A stretch of 34,171 nucleotides of DNA from Actinomyces ruminicola (GTDB taxonomy: Bacteria > Actinomycetota > Actinomycetes > Actinomycetales > Actinomycetaceae): contig NZ_FNIM01000022.1 in NCBI RefSeq assembly GCF_900103885.1, positions 1-34,171 of the forward strand, written 5' to 3'. Position 1 is the stretch's first letter, and the number at the start of each line of letters is the position of its first letter. Shown here piece after piece: positions 15,987-30,237 of the stretch. Under the pieces are notes generated by a model, which did no database searches, was not told the DNA's origin, and saw only the letters and a list, made by a program, of their open reading frames with translations. Made by a program: the position numbers and the translations under genes.

Positions 15987-16732
15987 GAGTGCGCCTCCGT
16001 CTCATCCCACGCGCCTACCGGTCGCGCCGTGGACACCTTATCGGCTTGATTGGCTTGAGCGGCTTCCGCCTCGCCTGCGTCGACGGCGGGGCCGAGCGCG
16101 GCCTGTGTGCCCTCGATCACCTGGGAGGCCAGGCTGCGTCCGCCGGACCAGCCCAGCGCCGCCCCTATCACGAAGGGGACTAGGCGTCCGATCGCCAGCG
16201 CACCGCTCTTGGCCGCGGTGCGCTTTGCCATTTGCCGAGCGAGACGGGCGTTTATGGACTTGACGGTCGGCAGCGGCAGGCCGGCCAGCGACTGGGCGGC
16301 CCAGAACAGAGTCGAGAGTCCCAGGGAGCCGCTGACGATCTCGCTCCCCTCGCGCCCCAGTAGCGCGGACAGCACCAGCGTGCGCCGCCGGTCGACGTCC
16401 ACCAGGTGCACCTGCTGCAACTCCGCCACCGTCAGCACATAGGTGACGGCGGAGGTGAGGAACGCAGCGCTCTGTCCGACGGTGAGTGTGAAGGCCAGTC
16501 CGGTGCCGAGGGCGGGCAGGGCGGCGCAGGCGCCCACGGCGCCCGAGGACAGCCCGGCGTCGCGGCGCAGGCGGGAGCCGGCAATAGCGCACAGCTCGGG
16601 CGTAGTCGCCCAGGGATACTTGCGGCGCATGCGCGCCACCCGCTGTTCAATACGCGCCGCCGGAATGTCCAGGGCTCGATCGAGGGCGCGCATGAGGGCC
16701 CCCGGTCCGGATGAGTGAGTGGCCGCGGTCAT
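15983..16732 (-). CDS. Putative membrane-associated protein, EcsC-like
   Basis: The 249-residue protein is of uncertain function. It resembles the EcsC-like proteins of actinobacteria: a helical N-terminal part ([22 protein letters not shown]), then hydrophobic segments at about 66-98 and 140-155, and a Gly-rich hydrophobic block [20 protein letters not shown] near 200-220. The C-terminal 30 residues are polar and rich in Ala and Glu. The ATG at 16732 directly follows the stop of the OsmC gene with no gap, and its stop overlaps thyA. The link with folate genes appears to be one of position only. I do not assign a role. Confidence 0.6.
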   Translation of the reverse strand: MTAATHSSGPGALMRALDRALDIPAARIEQRVARMRRKYPWATTPELCAIAGSRLRRDAGLSSGAVGACAALPALGTGLAFTLTVGQSAAFLTSAVTYVLTVAELQQVHLVDVDRRRTLVLSALLGREGSEIVSGSLGLSTLFWAAQSLAGLPLPTVKSINARLARQMAKRTAAKSGALAIGRLVPFVIGAALGWSGGRSLASQVIEGTQAALGPAVDAGEAEAAQANQADKVSTARPVGAWDETEAHS

Positions 16733-17179
16733 TTATGCGTCGGGGTCGTCCAACAGGTGCAGCCGCACCCCGGCGCCGTGCTCAATGGTGTGGCCGACCG
16801 TGCAGCCGCGCTCGATGGCCCGTTCAACACGCTCCTCCAGCATCTGTCGCTGCTCAGGGCTTAGAACGGCGAAGTCCGCGATGATCTGCACGTCGAAGTC
16901 GCTGTAGCGCTCCTCCTCATCGTGCTTCAGCGTGGCGACGACGACGTTGGCGTCGAAGTCCTCTCCCAGTGCCTTGGCCAGCCGGTGGTCCGCGGACAGG
17001 GTGTTGCAGGTTCCCAGGGCGATCTTGATGAGCTCACCGGGGGTGAACTCGCCCTCGCCCACGCCCACGCGCACCTCGGCGCCGCGGGCGTTATGAGCCA
17101 GGTACTGGCGGGTGCCGGTGCGTTCGGCCCACACCGAGTTGGCCTCGGTGGGGGTGATGACATCGCTGAGATCGTTCAT
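16733..17179 (-). CDS. OsmC/Ohr-family protein
   Basis: The 148-residue protein belongs to the OsmC/Ohr group of thiol peroxidases, which reduce organic hydroperoxides with two cysteines. Cys58 in ALGTCNTLSADHRL and Cys126 in RGCTVGHTIEHGA match the two reactive positions, and FTPGELIKIALGTC is the typical central helix. The first gene of the run osmC-EcsC-thyA-folA-lacI, it may carry the promoter: CACGAT lies six bases before its ATG and no Shine-Dalgarno is visible. A 10-bp hairpin separates it from the upstream DUF2505 gene. The protein may protect from oxidative damage; the specific subgroup (OsmC, Ohr or YhfA) is not certain. Confidence 0.87.
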   Translation of the reverse strand: MNDLSDVITPTEANSVWAERTGTRQYLAHNARGAEVRVGVGEGEFTPGELIKIALGTCNTLSADHRLAKALGEDFDANVVVATLKHDEEERYSDFDVQIIADFAVLSPEQRQMLEERVERAIERGCTVGHTIEHGAGVRLHLLDDPDA

Positions 17180-17248
17180 GACGCGATCGTGTCACGCCGG
17201 GGGCGGGGCCAACAAGGCATGCGCGTTGGGCGGAATGGGAATACTCGC

Positions 17249-17271
17249 CGTCGGCCGCCGGGCGGCCGACG
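17249..17271 (-). terminator. Hairpin between the DUF2505 and osmC genes
   Basis: A perfect 10-bp stem (17249-17258 with 17262-17271) has a three-base loop and starts 10 bases after the end of the DUF2505 gene in its direction of transcription. It probably separates it from the osmC run. Confidence 0.6.
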
Positions 17272-17281
17272 CCCGCGCGCC

Positions 17282-17788
17282 TTATGCGGTTGCGAGCCAG
17301 GCAGCCCCCCGGCGTTCTTCATCGGCCACGACCCGGCCGGTCTGCGCCAGTACCTTCTCCTCAACGCTGCGTCCCACCAGCGGCACCGAGACCGACAGCT
17401 CCAGGTCGATGGTGACCTGCGTGGAGTCGCCGTCGGCGCCGGGCCGCATGGACATGGTGGCCCCGGCCTTGACGGGGGCGCCCTTGGCGGTGGCATCCAG
17501 GCTGCCGACACGGGCACCGTCTGCGGCGGGCTCGCCCCAGGACTCCGTCAGGCCGAAGGAAACGGCGGAGCGGACGAAGCGCGCTGCGGCCGCGGGCAGG
17601 CGTGAGGGCGGCACCGAGCCGGAGACGGTCGCCACGAAGCCCCGGCCGCGTACGGCGACGTCGATGGAGGCGTCTTCGAGGCTGAGCCGTTCGAAGCGAC
17701 TGCGCTGGTAGGCGGGATCGGCGAGCATGGCGGCGACGCGTGCCGGGGAGGCGGGATAAGTGATCGTGACGCGCTTCTTCATGCCCAT
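17282..17788 (-). CDS. DUF2505 family protein (START/polyketide cyclase-like fold)
   Basis: The 168-residue protein belongs to DUF2505, actinobacterial proteins that appear to have a helix-grip fold for binding a hydrophobic ligand. It starts KRVTITYPASPARVAAMLADPAYQRSR, the usual first strand and helix, and ends with ELSVSVPLVGRSVEEKVLAQ, a long C-terminal helix. No catalytic motif is visible. Two ATG codons (17788 and 17782) can serve as start; the second has CAGGAT seven bases upstream, which could be either a weak ribosome site or a -10 box. It diverges from the pdtaS gene. Function unknown. Confidence 0.75.
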   Translation of the reverse strand: MGMKKRVTITYPASPARVAAMLADPAYQRSRFERLSLEDASIDVAVRGRGFVATVSGSVPPSRLPAAAARFVRSAVSFGLTESWGEPAADGARVGSLDATAKGAPVKAGATMSMRPGADGDSTQVTIDLELSVSVPLVGRSVEEKVLAQTGRVVADEERRGAAWLATA

Positions 17789-17902
17789 GATCCTGCCACG
17801 TTTCGGCCGTCACTCGGGCTCCCTGTGCGAATTGTCGTGCTGACACGCGGGCGCGTGCGCCCCGCCGGGGCTCGGTGGGCCGGACCGGGTCTTGCTCCCC
17901 GG

Positions 17903-17908
17903 TAGCAT
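17903..17908 (+). promoter_or_regulatory. Likely -10 box of pdtaS, leaderless
   Basis: TAGCAT lies six bases before the GTG at 17915, with no Shine-Dalgarno between them. No clear -35 box is seen. Confidence 0.45.
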
Positions 17909-17914
17909 CGGGGC

Positions 17915-19375
17915 GTGTCGAGTCTTCTGCCCTCCTCGGTCCGCGGTGTTGTCAGCCTGCCCCCCGCCGACCTCGACTGGTTGCATCAGCTCATGGCGGA
18001 CTGGCAGGTGGTAGCGGACCTGTCGGTGTCCGACCTGGTCTTGTGGGTGCATACCGACTCCGGTCGCTTCGTCGCCGCCGCGCACTCGCGTCCGGCTACA
18101 GGCGCCACCGTCCATCTGGAGGACGTGATCGGCAGGCGCATGCCCGCCGCCCGCGAGGCCATGGCACTCGAGGCGCTGATGAGCGGGCAGATAGTGGTGG
18201 CGGCGGCGCCGGAGTGGACCGGCTCCTCCGCCGTGCGTGAGGAGTACGTACCGGTTATTCACGACTCCCAGGCGATTGCCGTTATCACCCGCGAGACCGC
18301 TGTAGGCGTGCTGCGGGGCGGGCGCATCGTCGACAAGCCCCTCGAGGAGCTGGCCGACGCCCTGTGCCTGATGATCGCGCAGGGAGCCTTCCCGATCAAC
18401 GGCGCCGCCACCGGGATGCGCCACGGCACGCCCCGGGTGGGCGACGGCGTCGTCAGCCTGGACGACGACGGCGTCGTCACCTACGCCTCGCCCAACGCCC
18501 AGTCGTGCTTTCACCGGCTCGGTGTGGCCGGCGACATTGAGGGCTGCCAGCTGGCGGAGGCCGTCACCAGCATCATTCCCGAACGCACCCCTGTGGATGA
18601 GACCATGGCCGTGGTGCTGATGGGCCGTCAGGCCTGGCTGACCGAGGTGGAGGTCGGCGGCGTCTTCCTGTCCCTGCGCTCGATACCGCTGCGCAAGGAC
18701 GGTGCTCGAGCCGGAGCCCTGCTCCTGGTGCGCGACGTCTCCGAGATTCGGCGGCGGGAGCAGGTGCTGATGAACAAGGACGCGACCATCCGCGAGATCC
18801 ACCACCGCGTCAAGAACAACCTGCAGACGGTCTCCGCCCTGCTGCGCATGCAGGCGCGCCGCGCGACCAATGAGGAGACGCGTGCCGCACTGACTGAGGC
18901 GGAGCGGCGGGTGGGAACCATCGCCACGGTGCACGCGGCACTCAGCCAGAACGTGGATGAGAAGGTCGACTTCGACGAGGTCTTCTCCTCGGTGCTGCGC
19001 TCCGCCGCCGCTGTCGCCACCCCCACGGGCCAGGTGTCCACGCGGCTGGAGGGCGAGTTCGGGGTGGTAGACGCGGACTCGGCACAGGCGCTCGCGACGG
19101 TCTTGGCGGAGCTGGTGACAAATGCGGTCGAACACGGCCTGGAGGACCGCGATGGCACCGTGACGGTGCGGGCGCAGCGCGACGGCGGCCGACTGACCGT
19201 CCATGTCATAGACGACGGGGCGGGCCTGGTTCCGGGCACGGAGATGACCGGCCTGGGGACGCGGATCGTCAGCACGCTCGTGCGCGGGGAGCTCTGCGGC
19301 TCGATCGACTGGCAGCCGGCTCCCGGCGGGCACGGCACGGATGTGGTGCTCCGCGCACAGCTGGGCGAATCCTGA
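17915..19375 (+). CDS. pdtaS: Sensor histidine kinase, PdtaS-like
   Basis: The 486-residue cytosolic kinase matches PdtaS of mycobacteria, which phosphorylates an RNA-binding ANTAR response regulator (PdtaR) that acts by antitermination. The N-terminal ~160 residues look like the GAF domain (LHQLMADWQVVADLSVSDLVLWV, 23-45). A PAS domain follows at about 175-280. The HisKA_2 dimerisation helix has EIHHRVKNNLQTVSALLRMQARR (294-316), with the phosphorylated His at 296 or 297. The ATPase domain has the N box ELVTNAVEHG (399-408), the G1 box DDGAGL (433-438) and a G2 box GLGTRIV (446-452). No membrane segment is seen. The GTG start is chosen for the TAGCAT box upstream. No response regulator lies next to it, as is usual for this kinase. 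Confidence 0.9.
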   Translation: MSSLLPSSVRGVVSLPPADLDWLHQLMADWQVVADLSVSDLVLWVHTDSGRFVAAAHSRPATGATVHLEDVIGRRMPAAREAMALEALMSGQIVVAAAPEWTGSSAVREEYVPVIHDSQAIAVITRETAVGVLRGGRIVDKPLEELADALCLMIAQGAFPINGAATGMRHGTPRVGDGVVSLDDDGVVTYASPNAQSCFHRLGVAGDIEGCQLAEAVTSIIPERTPVDETMAVVLMGRQAWLTEVEVGGVFLSLRSIPLRKDGARAGALLLVRDVSEIRRREQVLMNKDATIREIHHRVKNNLQTVSALLRMQARRATNEETRAALTEAERRVGTIATVHAALSQNVDEKVDFDEVFSSVLRSAAAVATPTGQVSTRLEGEFGVVDADSAQALATVLAELVTNAVEHGLEDRDGTVTVRAQRDGGRLTVHVIDDGAGLVPGTEMTGLGTRIVSTLVRGELCGSIDWQPAPGGHGTDVVLRAQLGES

Positions 19376-19410
19376 GGCATAACCGGCGGCGGTAGGGAGG
19401 CGCGCAGACA

Positions 19411-19455
19411 GGGGGCGGCGGGCCGAGAACCGCTGGTCCTCGGCCCGCCGCCCCC
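19411..19455. terminator. Strong bidirectional terminator between pdtaS and whiB1
   Basis: A perfect 17-bp GC stem pairs 19411-19427 with 19439-19455 around an 11-base loop and is followed by TTT on the plus strand. It lies between converging genes and can serve both. Confidence 0.9.
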
Positions 19456-19545
19456 TTTGCAGTTGCCTTGACTCGTCTCGAAGCGACCGCCTGATGCCGG
19501 GTGCGGGGGCTCCGCTTCCGTTCAGCCGGTGGGTGGAGACACGCG

Positions 19546-19794
19546 TCAGGAGGAACGGCGGGCGCGGGCGGCGCGCCGCTTGAGCGAGCGCCGCTCGTCC
19601 TCGCTCATGCCTCCCCAGACGCCGGCGTCCTGGCCGTTCTCGAGGGCCCACTTGAGGCAGGTGTCCACCACCTCGCAGCGGGCGCACACCTCTTTGGCCT
19701 CGGCGATCTGCGCGATCGCGGGGCCGGTGTTGCCGACGGGGAAGAAGAGTTCCGGGTCGACTGTGAGACAAGCTGCCTGGCTCCGCCAGTCCAT
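19546..19794 (-). CDS. whiB1: WhiB1-type iron-sulfur transcription regulator
   Basis: WhiB proteins hold a [4Fe-4S] cluster sensitive to nitric oxide and oxygen and bind the main sigma factor to regulate transcription. This 82-residue protein has the four cluster cysteines at 9, 37, 40 and 46, the turn GVWGG at 58-62 and a basic C terminus (RRSLKRRAARARRSS). DPELFFPVGNTGPAIAQIAE is almost the mycobacterial WhiB1 sequence, so it is the WhiB1/WblE ortholog, an essential regulator in mycobacteria. The ATG at 19794 follows AAGGGAG by about six bases. It converges on pdtaS. Its 5' region (19795-20063) holds its promoter but I could not identify clear boxes. Confidence 0.95.
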   Translation of the reverse strand: MDWRSQAACLTVDPELFFPVGNTGPAIAQIAEAKEVCARCEVVDTCLKWALENGQDAGVWGGMSEDERRSLKRRAARARRSS

Positions 19795-20063
19795 AGGGGC
19801 TCCCTTCGGGGACGTGAAATGCTGCTGCGGTGCGCGTTACGTGCCGTCCCGAGTGCGCCGAGGCGGGCGTTGGACCACCGCGTCCTGCCACAACTTTCAC
19901 ACGCCGAACGGGCCGGGGCAAGACCTCATAGGTGAGAGCTATGCCGACGGCCTGTCGTGATGGTCACAATAAACTGCGTTGTTTCTGCAACGGTTACGGG
20001 AGCTATACCTCGGCTCGTTGCCGATCAGGCTATCAGTCCGCCGATCCGGCTGGCAATCTGTGC

Positions 20064-26000
<5,937 letters not shown>

Positions 26001-26002
26001 AA

Positions 26003-26049
26003 ACCGTCCGGCCCGCCCGCGGTCGGAACCGACGGGCGGGCCGGACGGT
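26003..26049. terminator. Bidirectional terminator between ligA and the L,D-transpeptidase
   Basis: A perfect 17-bp stem (26003-26019 with 26033-26049) has a 13-base loop, itself able to form GGT/ACC. It begins three bases after the ligA stop and serves the converging genes. Confidence 0.9.
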
Positions 26050-26087
26050 CCGCGCATACGCACATGAAGCGGCCGAGGCCGCCGTGC

Positions 26088-27998
26088 TCAGTAGTGACTG
26101 ACGACTGTGGTGCCGATCTCGGACCAGTCGTAGAACCACTTGGCCTCGCCCACCGGCATGTTAAGGCAGCCGTGTGAGCCGGAGAAGCCCCAACTGGACC
26201 GCCACGGGGCGCCGTGCAGGGCGTAGCCCTGATAGAAGTAGGAGATCCACGGCACGTTCTCGGTCTCGTAGTCGGTGCCGTCGGCGTTCTGGCCGCGCAT
26301 GGTCTGGGTCTCGTACTTCAGGTAGACGTGAAAGGTTCCGGTGACGGTGGGGGTGGCGGGGGCGCCGTCGACGACGTAGACCGGCCCACGCACCACGGTG
26401 GCCCCCTCGTAGGCGGTCACGGTCTTGCTCGACAGGTTGATGTCCACCCACTTCTCACCCTCGGCCGCCTGATACACGAGGTTCTCGGCGCCGTCGGCGA
26501 TCTCGCGCTCCTCCCACTGCTCCTCGCTCGTGGTCATCTCGAAGCTGCCGCTGTAGGCCTCGCCGCTGGAGAGCGATTCGGCGATCGCCTTGGTGATCGC
26601 CTCGGCATTGTTGACCGTCTGCCCGGCGACTGCCTCGACGCTGGTAGCGACGACCTCGCCGGCGGAGTTGACGTTCCGTTGCCCGATCACCGGAGTGACG
26701 TTCGCCTCGGTCGCCTGAGCGTCGACCCACTGCGCCACCTTGTCACTGTCAATCGACAGCGTGGGGGCCGCATCGAGGTTCTCGGTGACAGAGATCCAGG
26801 AGGCCTTGGTGGCGGCATCGGCGGTGTAGGACTCGGTGCCGTCGGCGGTGGCGAGGACGACGTCCTGCGCGATCCACTCGTTGGCGGTGTCTGCCACTGC
26901 CTGGGCGTCGTCGTCCGACACCGCGGGGAGGGTGTTCTCGTAGGAGACATCCACCGACGTCGAGGTGAGCGAGGTGGCGGCCTCGGCTGCGGCGTTGGCC
27001 AAGTCGGTCGTGTCGATACTGAGGCCCTCGCTTGAGGCGGTGACCTCGAAGGCGGTGGCTTCGGCATTGAGTGTTATGGAGGCGTTCTGGGCCTTGGACT
27101 GGTCGTCGGGGACCAGACCATCGGCGTAGGCCTCAAGCACGGTGTCGTCGGTGGTGGTGACTACACCGATGTCGGCCCGGTTCAGCAGCGCCTTGAAGCG
27201 GTCGACGACCCCGGCGCCGCGGCGCATGGCGGCGTCGGCGGTCGCCTCGGCGTCCACCGTCGTCCCCAGCTCGGTCAGGGTGGCGGTCGCCTCGGCGTCG
27301 CCGGTTACAGTCACGGTGGCGGCCTGCTCCCTGGCTTCGATCACGTCGACGATCTCTTCCCGACTCATACCGGACACGTCGGTGCCGGCCACCGTGGTTC
27401 CCGGGACCGCGACGTCGGCGTAGTGCTCGGCGTAGGCGTATCCGCCGACGCCGAGCAGCACCGCCACCGCGGCCACGGCCGACAGCGCCCAGCGGCCCCG
27501 GCGCCGGGGGCGCTGGGCGGATGCGGCAACATCCGGGGAGGCGGTAGCAGGCGAGGAGGCCACGGATGCCGCCGGGGCCGGCGCGCTCTCGGTCTCGGCC
27601 GCGGGATCGGGGTAGTCGGCGAGGGAGGCGTCTTGTGGTTCCGCCGGCGTGTCGGCGGTCGAGACCGTGGTTCCGACCGCCTCGGCTCCCGCCACCTCCG
27701 CGATGGGGCGGTCGCCGTCCGAACTTGACTCGTCGGGCGCAGATGCGGCGGATCCCGGGACCGGATCAAGTTCGGCGGTCTGCGCTCCCGGCGCGGCGGC
27801 GGCGTCGGGCGTGCCCGCGGTCGGTGCGGAGCGTGCGGCCGCCAGGATAGAGGTTCGTGCAATGGCCGTGGTCTCGCCATACGGACTCTTCAGGACCGTG
27901 TCCGAGGCAGCATCGGTGTCGGCGGGTACGTCGGCAGATGTCGACGACTCGTCCATCTCCTCCGGGGACTGCCCGGTTGGGAGCTTGTCGCTGTGCAT
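26088..27998 (-). CDS. L,D-transpeptidase with PG_binding_4 region and long cytoplasmic tail
   Basis: The 636-residue protein is a membrane-anchored YkuD-type transpeptidase that forms 3-3 crosslinks in peptidoglycan or attaches proteins to it, outside the cell. Residues 1-165 are Ala/Ser/Thr/Asp-rich, without hydrophobic segments, and end in RPRRRGRW. A single membrane segment follows at 170-190. Residues about 195-480 look like two PG_binding_4 (VanW-like) modules, the first beginning VPGTTVAGTDVSGMSREEI. The YkuD domain has His595 in YALHGAPWR and the nucleophile Cys611 in SGSHGCLNMP. The ATG at 27998 follows AAGGA; the in-frame 63 codons upstream are rejected because a promoter occupies that stretch. 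Similar proteins are common in actinobacteria as one of several L,D-transpeptidases. Confidence 0.9.
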   Translation of the reverse strand: MHSDKLPTGQSPEEMDESSTSADVPADTDAASDTVLKSPYGETTAIARTSILAAARSAPTAGTPDAAAAPGAQTAELDPVPGSAASAPDESSSDGDRPIAEVAGAEAVGTTVSTADTPAEPQDASLADYPDPAAETESAPAPAASVASSPATASPDVAASAQRPRRRGRWALSAVAAVAVLLGVGGYAYAEHYADVAVPGTTVAGTDVSGMSREEIVDVIEAREQAATVTVTGDAEATATLTELGTTVDAEATADAAMRRGAGVVDRFKALLNRADIGVVTTTDDTVLEAYADGLVPDDQSKAQNASITLNAEATAFEVTASSEGLSIDTTDLANAAAEAATSLTSTSVDVSYENTLPAVSDDDAQAVADTANEWIAQDVVLATADGTESYTADAATKASWISVTENLDAAPTLSIDSDKVAQWVDAQATEANVTPVIGQRNVNSAGEVVATSVEAVAGQTVNNAEAITKAIAESLSSGEAYSGSFEMTTSEEQWEEREIADGAENLVYQAAEGEKWVDINLSSKTVTAYEGATVVRGPVYVVDGAPATPTVTGTFHVYLKYETQTMRGQNADGTDYETENVPWISYFYQGYALHGAPWRSSWGFSGSHGCLNMPVGEAKWFYDWSEIGTTVVSHY

Positions 27999-28083
27999 AG
28001 GATCCTTATTCGTTGGCGGCCCGGAGCGGTGGCGGGCAGCCCGGTTCTGGGTATCCGCTCCAACCGCGGAACCTTCGCCGTCA

Positions 28084-28112
28084 ATGACACCGGCCCTCGT
28101 TGGGAATGTCAA
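28084..28112 (-). promoter_or_regulatory. Sigma-70-type promoter of the L,D-transpeptidase gene
   Basis: On the minus strand TTGACA (28112-28107) and TGTCAT (28089-28084) are 17 bases apart. It would give an mRNA leader of about 80 bases ending in AAGGA before the ATG at 27998. Confidence 0.6.
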
Positions 28113-28355
28113 TGTTGTCCGACACGATGTGCCTGTGACTTCCCGCATGAGCGTTGAAGCCATGCCGCCAACGGCTGGTCCCCTCACCGTATTCGGCGCC
28201 TATTTGTAACGTCATTGTGGCGGGGATGCGATGGTTGTGTGGAAACCCGGGGGCACCGGTGGCTCGCCGGGGCGGGCGACCCTCGGCACGCCGAGGGCCC
28301 GAGCCGACATCGCGGCCGGATCCCATGCCGGCTCGGCGGTGGTTCGGCAAGTGGA
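28113..28355. other. Rest of the divergent gap before gatC
   Basis: The gap between the transpeptidase and gatC spans 27999-28368. Apart from the two promoters described separately I see no gene, repeat or clear hairpin. Short open frames here have no recognisable features or ribosome site. Confidence 0.5.
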
Positions 28356-28361
28356 TAGACT
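28356..28361 (+). promoter_or_regulatory. Likely -10 box of the gatCAB operon, leaderless
   Basis: TAGACT lies seven bases before the gatC ATG at 28369; no Shine-Dalgarno lies between them. The -35 region is GC-rich and unconvincing. Confidence 0.5.
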
Positions 28362-28368
28362 CGGATCC

Positions 28369-28674
28369 ATGTCTGCCATTTCCAAGGATGAGGTCATCCG
28401 CGTCGCGGCGCTCGCGCGTGTGGCCCTGAGCGAGGAGGAGGTAACGCGCCTGGCCGGTGAGCTGGACGCGGTCGCCTCCGCCTTCGCCCGGGTCACGAGC
28501 GTGGTCACCCCCGACTTGCCCGCCACCTCGCATCCAGTTCCGCTTACCAACGTGATGCGGGAGGACCAGCCCGGTCCGACGCTCGACGTCGAAGAACTAC
28601 TCGCCGGCGCTCCCGCCGCAGAGGACTCCGCGTTCCTCGTGCCCCGCATCCTTGGAGAGGACTCCGCCTCGTGA
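28369..28674 (+). CDS. gatC: Asp/Glu-tRNA amidotransferase subunit C
   Basis: GatC is the small subunit that wraps round GatA and stabilises the GatCAB complex. The 101-residue protein shows the family start [30 protein letters not shown] and the middle [20 protein letters not shown], with LVPRIL near the end. The ATG at 28369 is chosen because of the TAGACT box seven bases upstream. Its stop overlaps the GTG start of gatA by four bases. Order C-A-B is usual in actinobacteria, which charge tRNA-Gln, and sometimes tRNA-Asn, by this route. Confidence 0.94.
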   Translation: MSAISKDEVIRVAALARVALSEEEVTRLAGELDAVASAFARVTSVVTPDLPATSHPVPLTNVMREDQPGPTLDVEELLAGAPAAEDSAFLVPRILGEDSAS

Positions 28675-30236
28675 ACAACTCCACGCACTCCGAAACTGCA
28701 ACCGGCTCGGCCGACTCCCTGGTGAGGGCGACGGCGGCGCAGCAGGCCGCGGCCCTGGCGGCGGGAGAGGTCTCCTCCCGCGAGCTGACCCGCGCCCACC
28801 TGGATCGTATTGCGGCCGTCGACGGCGCCGTGGGGGCATTCCTCGATGTCGATGCCGACAAGGCCCTGGCCGACGCCGATGCGGCCGATGCCGCCCGCCG
28901 GGAGGCTGCCGCCGCCGGCGAGCCACTGCCCGAACTGACCGGTGTGCCGACGGCGGTCAAGGACCTGATCGTCACCCGCGGCCAGGTCACCACCGCCGCC
29001 TCCAGGATTCTGGAAGGATGGGTGCCTCCCTATGACGCCACCCTGGTGAAGAACCTGCGCGACGCGCACCTGCCGATTCTGGGCAAGACCAACCTGGACG
29101 AGTTCGCCATGGGCGGCTCCACCGAGCACTCGGCCTTCGGGCGCACCGCCAATCCCTGGGACCTCGGGCGTATTCCCGGCGGCTCCTCGGGCGGCTCGGC
29201 TGCCGCCGTGGGCGCCTTCGAGGCGCCGGTCGCGGTCGGCACGGACACCGGCGGGTCCATTCGCCAGCCGGCGGCTGTGACCGGCACGGTCGGTGTCAAG
29301 CCCACCTACGGCACGGTCTCCCGCTTCGGCGTTATTGCCATGGCCTCGTCGCTGGACACCCCCGGCCCCATGGCCCGCACGGTGCTGGACACCGCGCTGC
29401 TGCACGACGTGATCGCATCCTATGACCCGCTCGACTCCACCTCGTTGCCGGATGCGCCGCGCGGCATGGCGGGAGTGGTGCGCGCCGCGCAAGCCGGGGC
29501 GGAGCTGACGGGATTGCGTGTCGGGGTGATTGCCGAGCTTGACGGCGGCGAGGGCTACCACGCCGACGTCGTCGACTCCTTCCATGCGGCGCTGGCGCTG
29601 CTGGAGGACGCGGGCGCCGCGGTGGAGACCGTCTCCCTGCCGCACCTGGAGTATGCGCTGGACGCCTACTACCTGATCATGCCCGCCGAGGCCTCGTCCA
29701 ACCTGGCCCGCTACGACGGCATGCGCTACGGGCTGCGGGTTGAACCCGCCGAGGGGCCGGTGACGGCCGAGACCGTCATGTCCGCCACGCGCGGTGCCGG
29801 CTTCGGCGACGAGGTCAAGCGCCGCATCATCCTGGGCACGCATGTGCTGTCCGCCGGCTACTACGATGCCTACTACGGCTCCGCCCAGAAGGTGCGCACC
29901 CTGGTACAGCGGGACTTCGCCGCCGCCTGGCAACAGGCGGACGTGCTGGTGTCCCCGACGGCGCCGGTCACCGCCTACCGGTTCGGCGAGAAGGACGACC
30001 CGCTGGCCATGTACAAGCTCGACGTGACCACCATTCCCGCCAACCTCGCCGGCGTGCCGGCCATGAGCCTGCCCTCGGGGCTGAGCGACGACGGGCTGCC
30101 CGTTGGCTTCCAGATTCTGGCGCCCCAGCGCGCCGATGACCGTTTGTACCGGGTCGGTGCGGTGCTGGAGCAACTGTTGGAGAAGAAGTGGGGTGGGCAC
30201 CTGCTCGCCCAGGCCCCCGAGCTGGAGGTGAAGTGA
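28671..30236 (+). CDS. gatA: Asp/Glu-tRNA amidotransferase subunit A
   Basis: GatA is the amidase that frees ammonia from glutamine for GatB. The 521-residue protein has the Ser-cisSer-Lys triad of the amidase signature family: Lys97 in TAVKDL, Ser172 in [11 protein letters not shown] and Ser196 in [13 protein letters not shown]. The spacing between these is the same as in well-studied GatA proteins. [19 protein letters not shown] (139-157) is another hallmark. It starts with a GTG overlapping the gatC stop and ends one base before gatB. Confidence 0.97.
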   Translation: MNNSTHSETATGSADSLVRATAAQQAAALAAGEVSSRELTRAHLDRIAAVDGAVGAFLDVDADKALADADAADAARREAAAAGEPLPELTGVPTAVKDLIVTRGQVTTAASRILEGWVPPYDATLVKNLRDAHLPILGKTNLDEFAMGGSTEHSAFGRTANPWDLGRIPGGSSGGSAAAVGAFEAPVAVGTDTGGSIRQPAAVTGTVGVKPTYGTVSRFGVIAMASSLDTPGPMARTVLDTALLHDVIASYDPLDSTSLPDAPRGMAGVVRAAQAGAELTGLRVGVIAELDGGEGYHADVVDSFHAALALLEDAGAAVETVSLPHLEYALDAYYLIMPAEASSNLARYDGMRYGLRVEPAEGPVTAETVMSATRGAGFGDEVKRRIILGTHVLSAGYYDAYYGSAQKVRTLVQRDFAAAWQQADVLVSPTAPVTAYRFGEKDDPLAMYKLDVTTIPANLAGVPAMSLPSGLSDDGLPVGFQILAPQRADDRLYRVGAVLEQLLEKKWGGHLLAQAPELEVK

Positions 30237-30237
30237 C

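Noticed and set aside
17810-19921. 703-codon minus-strand ORF opposite pdtaS
   Set aside because: It runs opposite clear kinase motifs and across the terminator and whiB1; its translation is Arg/His/Gly-rich without domains.
19795-20063. CRP-like site TGTGACCATCACGA upstream of whiB1
   Set aside because: The half sites are three bases apart rather than six, so it does not fit the CRP consensus; no other regulatory sign was found there.
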